Below, in pieces: positions 51,313 through 62,950 of a DNA stretch of 64,000 nt; position 1 is the stretch's first letter, and each line of letters starts with the position of its first letter. A model generated the notes under the pieces. It saw nothing but the letters and a program-made list of their open reading frames with translations, was not told the DNA's origin and ran no database searches. Made by a program: the position numbers and the translations under genes. Source of the DNA: Liolophura sinensis (lineage: Eukaryota; Mollusca; Polyplacophora; Chitonida; Chitonidae); contig NC_088305.1 in the NCBI RefSeq assembly GCF_032854445.1, forward strand, positions 18,153,717 through 18,217,716. The letters run 5' to 3'.

Positions 51313-51684
51313 CAATATTTCTAAACATTAATATTACAGCTTCTGTGGTATTTAATGTCCTATAAGCCGAGTTCTGCCGTGCCAGAATGGCTCATAAGTT
51401 CATGTATGCTAGTTGCCATTTGAAGAACTGTGGCGTTTCATTGGCTATCTACTTTTGATGTCACAGGATCTGTAGCAAGCTCTACAAATGCCTTCGGCTG
51501 TGTGTGATCCAAGTGCAAAACCCACATAACAATGGCTTATACGTAGAAAGATTATACATTCCTTTTATGAGTATATTTAGTTACGTCCGTTATTATTGAG
51601 TTTGTCATTATTGCTATTTCACTGAAGTAGGTAAAGCTCATGTAACACGGATAATAGAGACATTTATTTAAAAGTCATTGGGTC
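51313..51684. other. Unique flank, nothing recognised
   Basis: No motif, RNA gene or coding exon recognised between the minisatellite and the first SINE fragment. Confidence 0.5.
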
Positions 51685-51818
51685 TGGCAACAACATGCGG
51701 ATGGTCTGGGGTTCCCCCGGGATCTGCCCGGTTTCCTCCGACCATAATGCTGGCCTCAGTCGTATAAGTGAAATATTCTTGAGTTCGGCGTTGAACACCA
51801 GTTAAATAAATAAATAAA
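51685..51818 (+). mobile_element. SINE fragment (5'-truncated)
   Basis: It carries the CCCGGG-rich central block and the TATAAGTGAAATATTCTTGAG block, and ends in a TAAATAAATAAA tail. The tRNA-like head is missing. The flanks share an imperfect 13-bp match (51669-51681 and 51815-51827, three mismatches), a possible target-site duplication. Confidence 0.75.
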
Positions 51819-52523
51819 AGTGACAGGTTCAATTTGTAACTTCTAACTTTAAACTAGAATATATAGACTAATTGTGGTTTGAAATTACAAGTTACAAGTT
51901 GAATTTGTAGCTTCTAGATAAGGGTCTGCATTGCTTGAGAACTATTCCTGGTGAACCGGATTTTATTACGTGTATTATTATGGTCGCCGAATTACAAGCA
52001 AACACAATACATGTTTGAAGGAAATGGTTTTTTCTGTTTGGATGAACACATTAGTCTAAAAGTTCTCGTTCATCGAACCATAACTGTGAAAACGTATGAC
52101 GCCCCTGATGGACCAGCACTCCGGCGTTGTCTCGTTTTTTCTTATATTCTTGATTCTCCTCTTTTTGCCCACTGGTTTCATAGCCTTTGTTGAAAACAGA
52201 TATGAATATGAGGTAGTGGTCAGTAGTTGAGGGGTTATAGGGGATTGCCTTTCAATCTCTAGGACACAAACGTTGGGGTTTAAACGTGGTCTTGGACAAG
52301 AAGTTTGTATAGATTCCCCGTTCTCATTATTCTATTGTGAGAATTCCGTCCAAACATGACATGACATGACAAGAAACATGACAAACTGAGGTTGTTGATT
52401 TAGCTGACTAGTTTCACCGTATCATCACGGATCTTCAGAGCTTTTTTCAGATATATATCTACATGTGAAATATAATTGCGCAAAGAAAGATCCATTGTGG
52501 ATAGGGGAACGTAGGGAAGGGTG

Positions 52524-52577
52524 GACTACTTATTTATTTGATTGGTGTTTTACTCCGTACTCAAGAACATTTCACTT
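52524..52577 (-). mobile_element. SINE 3'-end fragment
   Basis: Only the tail and the adjacent conserved block are present, in reverse orientation (TTTATTTGATTGGTGTTTTAC-like, then CTCAAGAACATTTCACTTA). Confidence 0.65.
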
Positions 52578-54092
52578 AGAAAACCGGGTAAGAGTGGAAT
52601 AAATGAATGGGTTTATGACTGTTTGGGTATTTTATTGCAAATGTCTAGTTTATCGGGATTTTCTTGAATATTCATAAATCTACTTTGACTATCGACATAT
52701 TTTGATGACCAACACTTTTTCTTCTTTCTGTCATCACTGGAAACTGTTGACATCTCCTGGTTGCATGAATCCGTTGCATGGTTTGCAGTTAACATTTTTT
52801 TTAAATTGGTCTTGCGATTACTGATCCGGAAGGTCATTTTTTGGTTTACTTCTGGAATAGGAATGTTTGGCCGCCTAGTCCAACGTACAGGGATTTTCGA
52901 GTTTGATCTATTTTGTTGATGAAGTTAAAACAGTCCTACTCTACCTGGTGCCTTGTGAAATATGTTAGCAGCCTTTGGTTACATTAATTTACTGATCACC
53001 GTGTTCCAGAGCCACATATGACAAGTTTTTACTTTAAAAACTTCATAAGTTGACAAACGTTCAGCTCCGCTATTTCCTCCATTGTTCGTCCACTCTAAAT
53101 AACATTTGTGAAACGTTTTCAGACACCCATGCTATTGGAAAGATGACGAATAATAGTTGCATAAAAGTTTTAACAGGTCGCATGATGCAGTAGAACATTG
53201 CCTGCAGTAGGGAGTAGCGATAAAGTAGTGCGAGCTCGAATCTCCATCCTCATGGGCAGAATAATGGGCACTTCCAAGGGTTGTTTTTCATGAGTGACGT
53301 GGAAATCCACGACAATATTTCCAAGTGAATGCCTTCAAGGAATTGTGATCGAAACTGAATTGATGAGTTTCCTGGATTTTACTTAACACAATAAATTGCC
53401 CACCTTCGACTTAATGACGTAGATCTCCATGCCTGTACATCGTGAGATGTGGTCCTGGTTAGTTTATTTTTGTTGTTGTTGGAAAGGCTTTACATTTTCG
53501 TTGATCATGCGGTCATTGGCTATGTGGCACGAGCGAAGCTTTAGGCGAAGGAAACAGTGTTGTCAAGAACACTGCCTGTGAGAATTTGATCCGGGATCAA
53601 GAGGTTACCTAATTGTATACATCCGTTATGGCCTTTAGGAATGGTTTTTCATCAAAAATTGTCACGACCTGATTTTCTCTACATCGCCACAGAATGCCAT
53701 TGTTGTGACGGTCATACACACTTACCCTGTGGCCAGTTAATGTATTTTAATACCTTTTTTTGAGTCCTAGCGATTAAAATTAATGAAAAGAACTCGAAAA
53801 CTTAACTGGAGTGGATCGTGAATGTGCGGTTACATAGGCGCTTGTTTTTATCAGTATGATAATAATAGCCTCGAACTTTGCTTAGAGAAACAAAAACGTT
53901 TACGCATATATCTTTTGTTATATGAGTTATAATGTAGTCGGTTTATATGTAAAAGAGCATGCTATTTTACATATCGGTTATCAATATACTCACGGTGTAA
54001 CCTACCAAACCTACAGATGACATTTGTGACGTCTGCTGAGCGTGAAACTAAGATTTCTGGGGAGATTCCTGTTAAATACATATCCGTCAAGA
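52578..54092. other. No gene recognised
   Basis: AT-rich sequence. A 74-codon minus-strand open stretch at 52613-52837 has a Lys/Ser-rich translation resembling no family I know, and no supporting splice or promoter context. I leave it uncalled. Confidence 0.5.
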
Positions 54093-54262
54093 TTTTTTTA
54101 TTTGATTATTGTTTTACGCCGTACTCAAGGATATTTCACTTATACGTCAACGGTCACTATTATGTTGGGAGGAAACCTGGCTGACCCTGGGGAAACTGAC
54201 GACCATCAAAAGATTCCTGGCAGACCTGAATGTGTACGACCGCAGAGGAAGACGAGCCAAAA
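54093..54262 (-). mobile_element. SINE copy, head missing
   Basis: Reverse-oriented copy with tail, the GTACTCAAGGATATTTCACTTA block and a diverged GGGAGGAAACCTGGCTGACC block. It ends before the tRNA-like region. Confidence 0.75.
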
Positions 54263-55680
54263 CTTATGAAGAAGGTTATTAGTAAAATTATGAATTACGA
54301 CGAAGAACTTATGAACAAGTTTATTAGTAAAATTGTCAGTTATATAACAGATATCCAGGATATCAAAACTGGTAAAATTTCAGGTAATTAAGAAACATAG
54401 CGACTGAGAAGAACTCACCTGAATGGGCACACAAGCACCGACTACTGATGTGTATAAAGGCTAGCGTGGTCCTCTGTGGGACACAACTTTGCGGCGTCAG
54501 CAACATATTATCTTCGATTTCAGAGGAACACCTGGTACCACAAGCGCACAGTCACAGATGCCAGTAACGCGTGAAGGATATATACTACACTTGACAATAT
54601 ATGGCACATTTTGACACTTGGTCTGTAAGAAACGTAAAAACCAATCAGAAGTCATTGTCGCCTTTGTGTCACCTTTGTACACAGTTGTATTATTCTGCTG
54701 TGATGGGAACGGACTCAATTCACATCTTTTCTGGCCAACAACACGCTCTTTTGTTTCCATTAAAACTAAATCCAAGGAAAACTTTGTTAGCCTGTGAAAA
54801 ATAAAAACGTCTTCGCTGAGAAGACAAATACCTTAGAATGTTTTCAGTGACATGTTTGTAAATATCACTATAAACATTTGACAGGATGAAAGAGTAAATG
54901 CTGGGGATAGTCATCCGAATTCGCCGGGGATTCTAAACAGTACACGAAAATCAAATTTAATGTCATATCTTGTGTGCATGTATGTTATTAGATATATTAT
55001 ATTTGTCTGGAAACAGATATTATGTCAAACTCTGTTAGCAAATTATCGCGGAATTCATGACTAACATTAAAGTTGTGTTTCTATTTATGAAACACACTTT
55101 CTGATCTCCACGAAAACTGCATTGCGTTGAACGAATGTTTGAACCGCTTCTAATTTTAGGCGAGTGAGTATACCTTCCTGGAAACTCAGAAAGTTTTGAG
55201 AACGCAATTGGATGAACAGTTTGCCACGTTATTGGAGAATATCACATACACCGGTATTCCTCAGATTTTAATTTTAACCTTGGGCTAGTGGGATTTGTGG
55301 GGGGGGGGGGGGCATAAACATTGGGCGGTTTAAATATTACTGCTGTCATTTTGTGACAGTTTGTGTGAACAGTTAGTTTTTGAACATTTTTTTGCTTTAC
55401 GGCATAGTATTCTGAATAATACTAATGAGGAAATTTCAATGTTTAATCATAAAGTTTTGATTATGTACTGAATTTTCACGTATGACATTCGTAAGTCTTC
55501 CTAAAAATGTAGGGAACTATTGACTGCTTCTGCTTTGAAACCAACTGTAAATTGGACACTTTCTTTACTTATTCTCAATATTAAATCTTATCAAACCCCA
55601 AGCACTCTATGCATACTATGTACCGACATTTGCTAATCGTATATGACGACAGGCATGCATGCAACAAGAAAATGTTTGTT
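54263..55680. other. No gene recognised; contains a 14-bp G run
   Basis: No convincing exon. The G homopolymer at 55299-55312 is the only notable simple sequence. Open stretches on both strands at 54,497-54,914 overlap one another in different frames and resemble no known protein. Confidence 0.5.
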
Positions 55681-55850
55681 TATTTATTTAATTTGCTTTT
55701 ACTTTTTAACCTGTGTCATGTTGGGCAGTTTTATTGAACCAGGGAACAAGAGTACCCGGATTACACCACCGATCGTGCATGACAAGTTAGTGACAAACCT
55801 TCACGACACGTGTGAAGTACAGATTGTCAGGCCATCCTGTTGAAAAACAA
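55681..55850 (-). repeat. Possible additional dispersed repeat fragment
   Basis: It begins with a TTTATTTATTTAATTTG stretch like the reversed SINE tails and continues with an AGTACCCGG...ACCACCGATC...ACAAGTTAGTGACAAACCTTC pattern, which I associate loosely with bivalve dispersed repeats. A 66-codon plus-strand frame across it (55643-55843) has a hydrophobic start but is probably fortuitous. Confidence 0.35.
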
Positions 55851-56189
55851 GTGAGATTTAAAGCATGTTAGAGTGTGCAAACGACCAACAAACGCGACCG
55901 ACTGTATATCAAAGATGGTCATCTTTGTAAATCCACTGGCAATTGTCTTGATGTCATCAAATCAGTGGATCAGACAATCAGTCTAAGTCACCAGAAATGA
56001 GAAATCTCTTGTCACAGGCGAATATCGTCTTCTCATTTACTGCGCGAAGCCAGAGAGAAAAAAACTGATCTTGGTCACGCTCTAAAAATGCATATAAACG
56101 AAAATTCGTGATTTAGCCCTGGCTTCCCTATCTCTCACAAGAGCCAATCAGTGAAGGTCCATGGTTTACTCCGGGCACATTTGATTGAT

Positions 56190-56414
56190 TTATTTATTTG
56201 ATTGATTTTTTAGGTCGTACCCAAGAATATTTCACTCATACGACAGCGACCAGTACTGTGGAGGGAGGAAAGCGGACAGAGCCCGGGGGAAACCCACAAC
56301 CACCCGCAGGATGCTATAAGAGCTTCCAACGTACGGGGCGGTGAGGAAAACAGCATGACTTAAACTCACAGTGACCGCATTGGCGTTTTAACCCCTCGGT
56401 TACGGAGGCCACCC
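56190..56414 (-). mobile_element. SINE copy, near full length, reverse
   Basis: It contains the (TTTA)n tail, the conserved 3' block, the GGGGGAAACCCAC block and the tRNA-like head. The head ends at about 56,414 near TTACGGAGGCCACCC, the reverse of the A-box region seen in the forward copy at 56,755. Confidence 0.8.
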
Positions 56415-56526
56415 GCATGTTATTTGACGGTACACAATTGTACGTTAGTTAGAACTTTTGTTCACCTACAAATGGTGAATTTAGGTAGATTTTAATTCGG
56501 CCTGGGTCTTATAGGTTCTTTCTCCT

Positions 56527-56653
56527 ACAGCAACCTGCGGATGCTCTTGGGATTCGATTGGGTTCTGCTCGGTTTCCCCACACCGCCGTACTATAAGTAA
56601 AATATTCTTGAGTACGGCGTAAAAACACCAATCAAATAAACAAATAAATCAAA
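56527..56653 (+). mobile_element. SINE fragment with shortened central block
   Basis: Starts at the CAGCAACCTGCGGATG block and lacks the head. The central CCCGGG block is diverged and part of the following block is missing. The AATCAAATAAACAAATAAAT tail is intact. Confidence 0.75.
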
Positions 56654-56754
56654 TCCTTGCCCAGTTTCACTGCAGCTTCACCTGCTGGGGAGCAGAATTG
56701 ACCATTACCACAGTGTGACGCTCACGTACAATCAGAATAATATCTAATCAGGTG

Positions 56755-57018
56755 GGGGCATCCGTGGCTCAGTCGGTTAGCGCGCTAGCGCAGCGTAATG
56801 ACCCAGGAGTCTCTCACCAATGCGGTCGCTGTGAGCTCAAGTCCAGTTCATGCGGGCTTCCTCTCTGGCCGTACGTGGGAAGATCTGTCAGCAACCTGCG
56901 GATGGTCATGGGTTTCCCCGGGCTCTGCCCGGTTTCCACCCACAATAACGCTGGCCGCCGTCGTATAAGTGAAATATTCTTGAGTACGGCTTAAAACACC
57001 AATCAAATAAATAAATAA
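56755..57018 (+). mobile_element. Full-length tRNA-derived SINE with target-site duplication
   Basis: The head has RNA polymerase III promoter boxes: an A-box-like TGGCTCAGTCGG at 56765-56776 and a B-box-like GAGCTCAAGTCC at 56833-56844. The conserved central block and an AT-rich AAATAAATAAA tail follow. A perfect 13-bp duplication ATCTAATCAGGTG flanks it (56742-56754 and 57019-57031), the mark of LINE-driven insertion. An 80-codon frame across it is not a gene. Confidence 0.93.
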
Positions 57019-57031
57019 ATCTAATCAGGTG

Positions 57032-57460
57032 AATGTCAAGTGGACTTTACCGGCTTCCATACAAGTTGACATAAAATTAAACGTTCGGGTCATTAAGCCG
57101 CTAAAATGTAGCATACATTTGTAGTTGTCATTTTACCCCCCGGGAATTGCTTTATGGGATGAAAAAAGGCAAAACCCTGTTTGGTCGCTAGGGTTAGAAG
57201 CACAATTAAAGTTATTTATGCATTTTCCCGGGATTCTGTATTCTAGTTAGATGATGACGTTACAGATATACCTTCCAATGATTCTAAACGTTTAAGCCAG
57301 TAACGGGTCCATATACACGACTATGTGACTACAATTGGGTTGACACAACTCGTCCTCTCTTCTCAGAGAGGTTTGTCATTGCCCATGTTTGTTGGCCATG
57401 GATAAAACACGAATTTGAATGGATTAATTAAGTTGATACGACTATTTAGACGGCTTGTTG
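57032..57460. other. No gene recognised
   Basis: No repeat, RNA gene or exon recognised between the SINE and the modular repeat region. Confidence 0.5.
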
Positions 57461-58454
57461 AATGCTGTTCCCATGTTATAAACACAGACTTAGGTTAAAC
57501 ACTCAGTCAACAGGTACTGCTATGGCTGATAGCTTTACTCTTATGTGTAGGAAGCTCCCAGCATTTAATGGAGCGAGTAGGACTACTGAAGCGCCGTACG
57601 TGTTAACACACTGTGTTTTAAAATTATTCCTCTCTCCAGAACTATAATAAAAGCAGAGTTCTTCTGGTGCAAAACTACACAAGGGAGAGATAAAACTGTA
57701 TGCACTTTGACGGCTTCCAAGCTGCCTGCGCGATGGTTTTACCGTCTTCAACGAAGGGCAATTTCCTGCAAAGTTGTAACAGTGCATCAGCGACACAGTT
57801 ACGCCGCTTCACTAGGATACACTGCCCTTTTTGGGGGAAATCATGAACAGTTACCCAGGCAGTTAAATATCATATAATTGTCTTCTTTCCCTCTTAACTG
57901 TAGTTTGAATGACTATAACCAAATTTTCATTTCTAGGGCGATTTAGTGCAGGGTAAATCTCTACACCGTAATGCAGTGTTACCAAAGGCCTGCACCATTC
58001 CGACCCTACACGGAAACGTAGTGCACACCTCTCCACAGAAAAATAGTGTTACGTAAGGCCTACACCATTCCAGCCCTACACTAAAACATAGTGCAGACTT
58101 CTACATTGAACAAAGGGTAATGTGAGGGCCTACACTATTCCGGCCCTACACTAGACCATAGTGAAGACCTCTACACCAAAAATAGTGTAATCATTTCCAG
58201 TACGACACCAAAAGGTAGTGTAAAGTAGTGTTACACAAGCCCTACACTATGTTATCCGCTTTAAACTAAAAACGAAGTGTACACCTCTACACCGAAAAGT
58301 AGTGTTACCTAAGAGCCTACACCAAAAGTAGTGTTACCTAAGAGCCTACACCAAAAGTAGTGTTACCTAAAAGCCTACACCAAAAGTAGTGTTACCTACG
58401 GGCCTACACTATGCTTTCCCGCATTCATCTGAAAACGTAGTCTAATATATAAGA

Positions 58455-58612
58455 CTCTAAGCCCGTATGTGGGAAGATCTTGCAGCAACCTGCGAATGGG
58501 TGTGGGTTTTTCACCGGGCTTTGTCCAGTTCCCTCCCACAAAAATGATGGCCGCCGTCGTATAAGTGAAATATTCTTGAGTATGGCGTAAAACACCAATC
58601 AAATAAATAGTG
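58455..58612 (+). mobile_element. SINE copy, 5'-truncated, inside the modular repeat
   Basis: Runs from the CCCGTATGTGGGAAGATC block to the AATCAAATAAATA tail. It is flanked by a 7-bp TATAAGA on both sides (58448-58454 and 58613-58619), a short but plausible target-site duplication. Confidence 0.8.
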
Positions 58613-58758
58613 TATAAGATGCCTGCAGCTTTTAATGGAGAGGGTACTGACACGCTAAACACGGTGTTTTAGAATCATACTTGACTCGGAAATTATAGTA
58701 CCAGCTTTACACAAAAATGTAGTGTACACCTCTACACCAAGAAATACTGTTACCTTAA

Positions 58759-59213
58759 GGCCTACACCATTTAACTTTTGCACTAGTATATAAGGCCTAC
58801 ACCATTTAACTTCTGCACTAGTATATTAGGCGTACACCATTTAACTTCTGCACTAGTATATAAGGCCTACACCATTTAACTTTTGCACTGGTATATAAGG
58901 CCTACACCATTTAATTTCTGCACTAGTATATAAGGCCTACACCATTTAACTTCTGCACTAGTATATTAGGCCTACACCATTTAACTTCTGCACTAGTATA
59001 TAAGGCATACACCATTTAACTTCTGCACTAGTATATTAGGCCTACACCATTTAACTTTTGCACTAGTATATTAGGCCTACACCATTTAACTTTTGCACTA
59101 GTATATTAGGCCTACACCATTTAACTTTTGCACTAGTATATAAGGCCTACACCATTTAACTTCTGCACTAGTATATTAGGCCTACACCATTTAACTTTTG
59201 CACTAGTATATAA
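58759..59213. repeat. 13 x 35-bp tandem repeat
   Basis: Unit GGCCTACACCATTTAACTTY...GCACTAGTATATWA, period exactly 35 bp without an indel; the first GG is at 58759 and the last at 59179. Units differ mainly at CTTTTG/CTTCTG and TATAA/TATTA, and these variants alternate irregularly. Confidence 0.97.
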
Positions 59214-59312
59214 GAAGCTCCCAACATTTAATGGAGAGGGTATGCTCACGCTATACACGGTCGATTTACACAAGAAGGGTGTATAGAATATGAAAACTAT
59301 GATATTCCCTTA

Positions 59313-59315
<3 letters not shown>

Positions 59316-59360
<45 letters not shown>
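59316..59360. repeat. (TA)n microsatellite
   Basis: Uninterrupted TA dinucleotides over about 45 bp, immediately after the modular repeat region. Confidence 0.95.
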
Positions 59361-59366
<6 letters not shown>

Positions 59367-59444
59367 AATGTATTTCTCACCTGTAAGTTGCTTCAGACTG
59401 TTTGAAAAAGACGTTTGCGCTGACGAAAACTTCAATAATAGACC

Positions 59445-59795
59445 GAGTGAGTGAATGCCTGGGGTTTAACGTCGTACTTAACAATTTTTAAGTCATATGA
59501 CGATGGCAAAATCCTTTGATGTGCATGTGATGTGCCTCCTTGATGCCGGACGGATTTCCACGGCTCTTTTATCTAGTGCTGCTTCACTGAGGACGCCTTA
59601 CCGAAGGAAAGTATGTCGCCCCGCCCGAGCCAATATACTAATTCGGTTCAACCAGTCGTTGCACTATTCCCTTTTTTGTTGAACGCCAAGTGAGGAAGAT
59701 ACAACTTCCTCTTTCAAGGTCTTAGGTGTGACTCGACCCAGGATTGACCCTCGATCTACAGCGGATGGCCTACGAACTGTGCCGGTACGATCGAT
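59445..59795 (-). mobile_element. Second SINE-like family (reverse)
   Basis: A block of about 350 bp without a real frame. On the minus strand its 5' end has an A-box-like CGGCACAGTTCG and, about 30 nt later, a B-box-like GGGTCAATCC. At the other end is GTTAAACCCCAGGCATTCAC-like sequence. I recall similar dispersed sequence in bivalves, but the family name is unknown to me. No target-site duplication is obvious. Confidence 0.5.
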
Positions 59796-60452
59796 TGACG
59801 ACACAAATGATTTATTCTAGGGATCAAATACAGGCTTTCAACGCTTTATATAATTTTCAATCTATCATCTCTGGCCAGAAGAAGGTGTTGTTGTAACAAA
59901 CGTGTTGTCGCAGATGTTATTTGTTAAATATTTTGAAAGACAGGGCGCTGTTGAGAAGTCCTATATCTACTTGGCATTCATCTAACAAAGAAACCATAGG
60001 TTAATGGGAGAACGAACTGACCCCTCATCTCATAACCCCGCAAGATATGATTCGTCTGATACCAATACTATTTTTCTCTCGATTTACACGATACGATGTT
60101 GAAATGTTAATTTAGCTCAGTTCTTCTTTCTGTACACCAAAGTTCCATTTTAAACATTTTATTTACAAAATAAAATACAACATTGAGCTCTCTGTGTTGA
60201 GCAAAATCTGTCAATAACTTGTGAACGTTGCAAATATTTAATATCGTATGTGGGTAATTTATCTGCGTTTTTTTCCTGTCTCTACTTTTGTTCTTTATAC
60301 TTTTAGCTTTTTAGGAGTTTATTTATCAGATTTCATTTATATCCCAACTCACAAGGTTTGCCAATCACTGAGCACAAACGCAGATATTTTATCATCCTTA
60401 TGGGACTATCAGTAACAAAGACATAATGAAATAACCAATGTTAAAATAAGAT
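59796..60452. other. No gene recognised
   Basis: AT-rich, without recognisable motif. It ends in the left target-site duplication of the next SINE. Confidence 0.5.
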
Positions 60453-60684
60453 TTATTTATTTGATTGGTGTTCAAGGATACTGAAGGATATTTCGATATA
60501 TTATACGACAGTGGCCAGCATTATTGTGGGAGGAAAGCGGGGGAATCCTACGTCCATCCACAAATGGAAGATCTTCCTGCGTACAGCCGGAGAAAAAGTC
60601 AGCATAAGGCGTACTGCATTGGTGAAAGACTACTTGGTCATTGTGACGCACTGGAACGCTAATCACGCCGGCCAACGGAGGCCT
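60453..60684 (-). mobile_element. SINE copy, full length, reverse, with target-site duplication
   Basis: Tail, conserved 3' block, diverged central block and tRNA-like head are all present. The flanks TTAAAATAAGAT (60441-60452) and TTAACATAAGAT (60685-60696) match at 11 of 12 bases. Small open frames on both strands inside it are not genes. Confidence 0.88.
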
Positions 60685-60696
60685 TTAACATAAGAT

Positions 60697-61440
60697 AGCT
60701 TTCGTTCAAATCATTTATCTTTCTGGTAAAATATATGTGTGGCTGTACTTTAATAGTTTGTAATTTAAGTGTCTAATTTTCATCACTCCAGATTCGTAGA
60801 TTTTTGGAACTTTAGGGTAGTTGATTTAAAAAGAAAATAAGCAACAATCATAACTCGCTGAGAATTGTAACACAGATTTATGTGTTTCCCTGCGGGCTGT
60901 CGTGAAGGCATCGGACCTGAGCTTCACGACCCCGATATTGCGAAATCATCAAACCGTGATGTTTACATACGCCGAGATTCATAAACCGACACGCTTCACG
61001 GATACGCTTAGCCTTGTATTCTCACAATCGTGCTCCATACCGGATTTATTTAATGAACAGAAGCAAACTACCCTGAAGGGGGAATAAAAAAGTGAAAAAA
61101 AAAAATTAACTTCTGGATCTCGACTGAAGTACTCTGATAGTAACACAATATGCAACACATTATTATATTAATTACTGGCTGCTTTCCTGTTTTTTCTGTT
61201 ATTTGCATGTTACGGAACCCAGTTCAGCCCCTGGTCGGATCATACTACATCATGATAAAAGAAGCGAGTGAAGATTTCGTTTGGTGTGAGAGTTAAAATC
61301 TGGCCCTGTAGATTCCCCCGCTATCAATGTTTGTGATCTTTTGATGACAATAAGCTGTTGATGACACTCGTATGTCCCCCTTGTCTTCCACCAATATGTG
61401 GTGTGCACCTCACAAGTCGCATGTGGCAAAGTTCGTCAGT
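60697..61440. other. No gene recognised
   Basis: A 61-codon plus-strand stretch at 60902-61087 has no recognisable domain. Nothing else notable. Confidence 0.5.
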
Positions 61441-61556
61441 ATCTTGCCAAAGATCGGGGGTTTTGCCCGAATATTTCGGCCTCCCCATACATAAAACTAA
61501 TCGCCATGGTATAAGCGAAAAATGATTGAGTATAACGTTAAATATTGATGAAATAG
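61441..61556 (+). mobile_element. Degenerate SINE relic
   Basis: Diverged equivalents of the GGGTTTTGCCCG central block and the GGTATAAGCGAAAAATGATTG block (compare GTATAAGTGAAATATTCTTG) in correct order. Clearly older than the other copies. Confidence 0.55.
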
Positions 61557-61852
61557 AAAATATAAAAGTAAATCGTTCAACTGTCCGTGTACTTGGTGTC
61601 CAAGCAAGCTAATGAAAGTGGTGTTATGTTCGATGTTATGCAATTGAGGTGGTATAAGTCGATGTATGAGTGGCGGACACAAGAGCGCCTGCAGTGAAGC
61701 GTGTGCCTGCAGTAAACCATGTGTCCCGTGCTAGGTCCTGGACCACCCAAAACTTATAGTCGCACAGCCTTAACAATGTTCATTCTGTCAGAGAAACTAA
61801 TATATAACAAAGTATAGAGAAAAAAGCTTAACCTGCTATTAGGTAAGGACAA

Positions 61853-61982
61853 TTTATTTATTTATTTATTTATTTGATTGGCGTTTTACGCCGTACTCAA
61901 GAATATTTCATTTATATGACGGCGGCCAGCATTATGATGGGGAAAACCCACAGCCATCTGCAGGCTGCTGGAGGACCTTACC

Positions 61983-61983
<1 letters not shown>
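61853..61983 (-). mobile_element. SINE fragment interrupted by a microsatellite
   Basis: (TTTA)n tail, conserved 3' block and part of the central block. At CTTACCGTA the element runs into the (TA)n tract, which has presumably expanded from a TATA within or next to it. Confidence 0.8.

Positions 61984-62054
<71 letters not shown>
61984..62054. repeat. (TA)n microsatellite
   Basis: 71 bp of uninterrupted TA dinucleotides. The 85-codon frame reading through it as Tyr-Ile repeats is an artefact. Confidence 0.96.
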
Positions 62055-62059
<5 letters not shown>

Positions 62060-62537
62060 AAAGAATCTGTGTCTGTGGATATAAAAAGAAAAGGGAGTAA
62101 CGAGTTTATAAACATTGAGTGTACAGATTAGGCAATGATGACGTCACAAAGCTCGCAATCGGTCACTGCCTTCGACATGCTGGATCTTTGTTAACATAGC
62201 ATTCATGTATTTTCGGTAGTTCCGTGTTATCCAAGAGCATACTGTACCTTACGCACCATTATCAACGAAATGTCTTAGGTATAGGTCGAACGTAGACTTA
62301 AATTCAAAATAGTATAACGTGGTACTGCTATAGTTTACCTTCGGAATTTTTACTTAAATACTAAAAGCTGCAAGTTCAAATCAGAGTTCAAATATCATTC
62401 TAAGATCTTGGTGCCAGAATGCCATTAGTGCTTGGTGACAGTGAAATAGTTCCAGATGTACATTTCATAATTATAAAGTAAATTCTCTGTAGAAATCAGT
62501 TGAGTATGTAAGGTAGACAACAATAGCGTCAGCATTT
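62055..62537. other. No gene recognised
   Basis: AT-rich intergenic sequence without repeat or coding signal. Confidence 0.5.
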
Positions 62538-62660
62538 GCTTCAAAGTGCCCTGCACTATAGAGTTACAAATTCCAACAATCGCTTCAAAGTGCCCTGCAC
62601 TATAGTGCTACAAATTCCAACAATCGCTTCAAAATGCACCGCACTATAATGTCACAAATG
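62538..62660. repeat. 44-bp tandem repeat, about 2.8 copies
   Basis: GCTTCAAAGTGCCCTGCACT starts at 62538, 62582 and (diverged) 62626, exactly 44 bp apart. Confidence 0.93.
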
Positions 62661-62776
62661 AAATAAACATGATTGTTATTGCTAAATATACAGTGAACTC
62701 TGGTTCTTACTACATACCTATGAGATAATCACGAATGCATCCACTTTTACCGACGAAAATATTATGAGAATGTGTA

Positions 62777-62950
62777 TAATGACGTGTCATTTACTGCCCT
62801 CTTTGTTCATGTTAACGTTTTGATAACGTGTCATTTTCTGCCCTCTTTGTTCATGTTAACGTTTTGATAACGTGTCATTTTCTGCCCTTTTTGTTCATGT
62901 TAACGTTTTGATGACGTGGCATTTTCTGCCCTCTTTGTTCATGTTAACGT
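62777..62950. repeat. 44-bp tandem repeat, 4 copies
   Basis: CGTGTCATTTTCTGCCCTCT recurs at 62783, 62827, 62871 and 62915, with TTCATGTTAACGTTTTGAT in each unit. It has the same period as the array 120 bp to the left but an unrelated sequence. Confidence 0.95.

Larger units (their letters stand above)
57461..59290. repeat. Modular repeat region with dispersed and tandem sub-repeats
   Basis: A module around AAGCTCCCAGCATTTAATGG, followed by ACACGGTGTTTTA-like sequence, recurs near 57,551, 58,619 and 59,213. Between the copies are diverged repeats of TAGTGTTACCTAAGGCCTACACC type (57,958-58,440) and a 35-bp tandem array. A SINE interrupts it at 58,455. The parts look like one composite element or satellite-derived block of unknown class. 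Confidence 0.7.

Noticed and set aside
55643-55843. 66-codon secreted-peptide-like frame
   Set aside because: The hydrophobic start comes from a TTTATTTATTT-type repeat tail, and the rest resembles dispersed-repeat sequence.
56755-56845. True tRNA gene
   Set aside because: A- and B-box-like motifs are present, but they head a SINE body with tail and target-site duplication, and a full cloverleaf is not evident.
61874-62131. 85-codon frame with Tyr-Ile repeats
   Set aside because: Read-through of the (TA)n microsatellite and a reversed SINE fragment.
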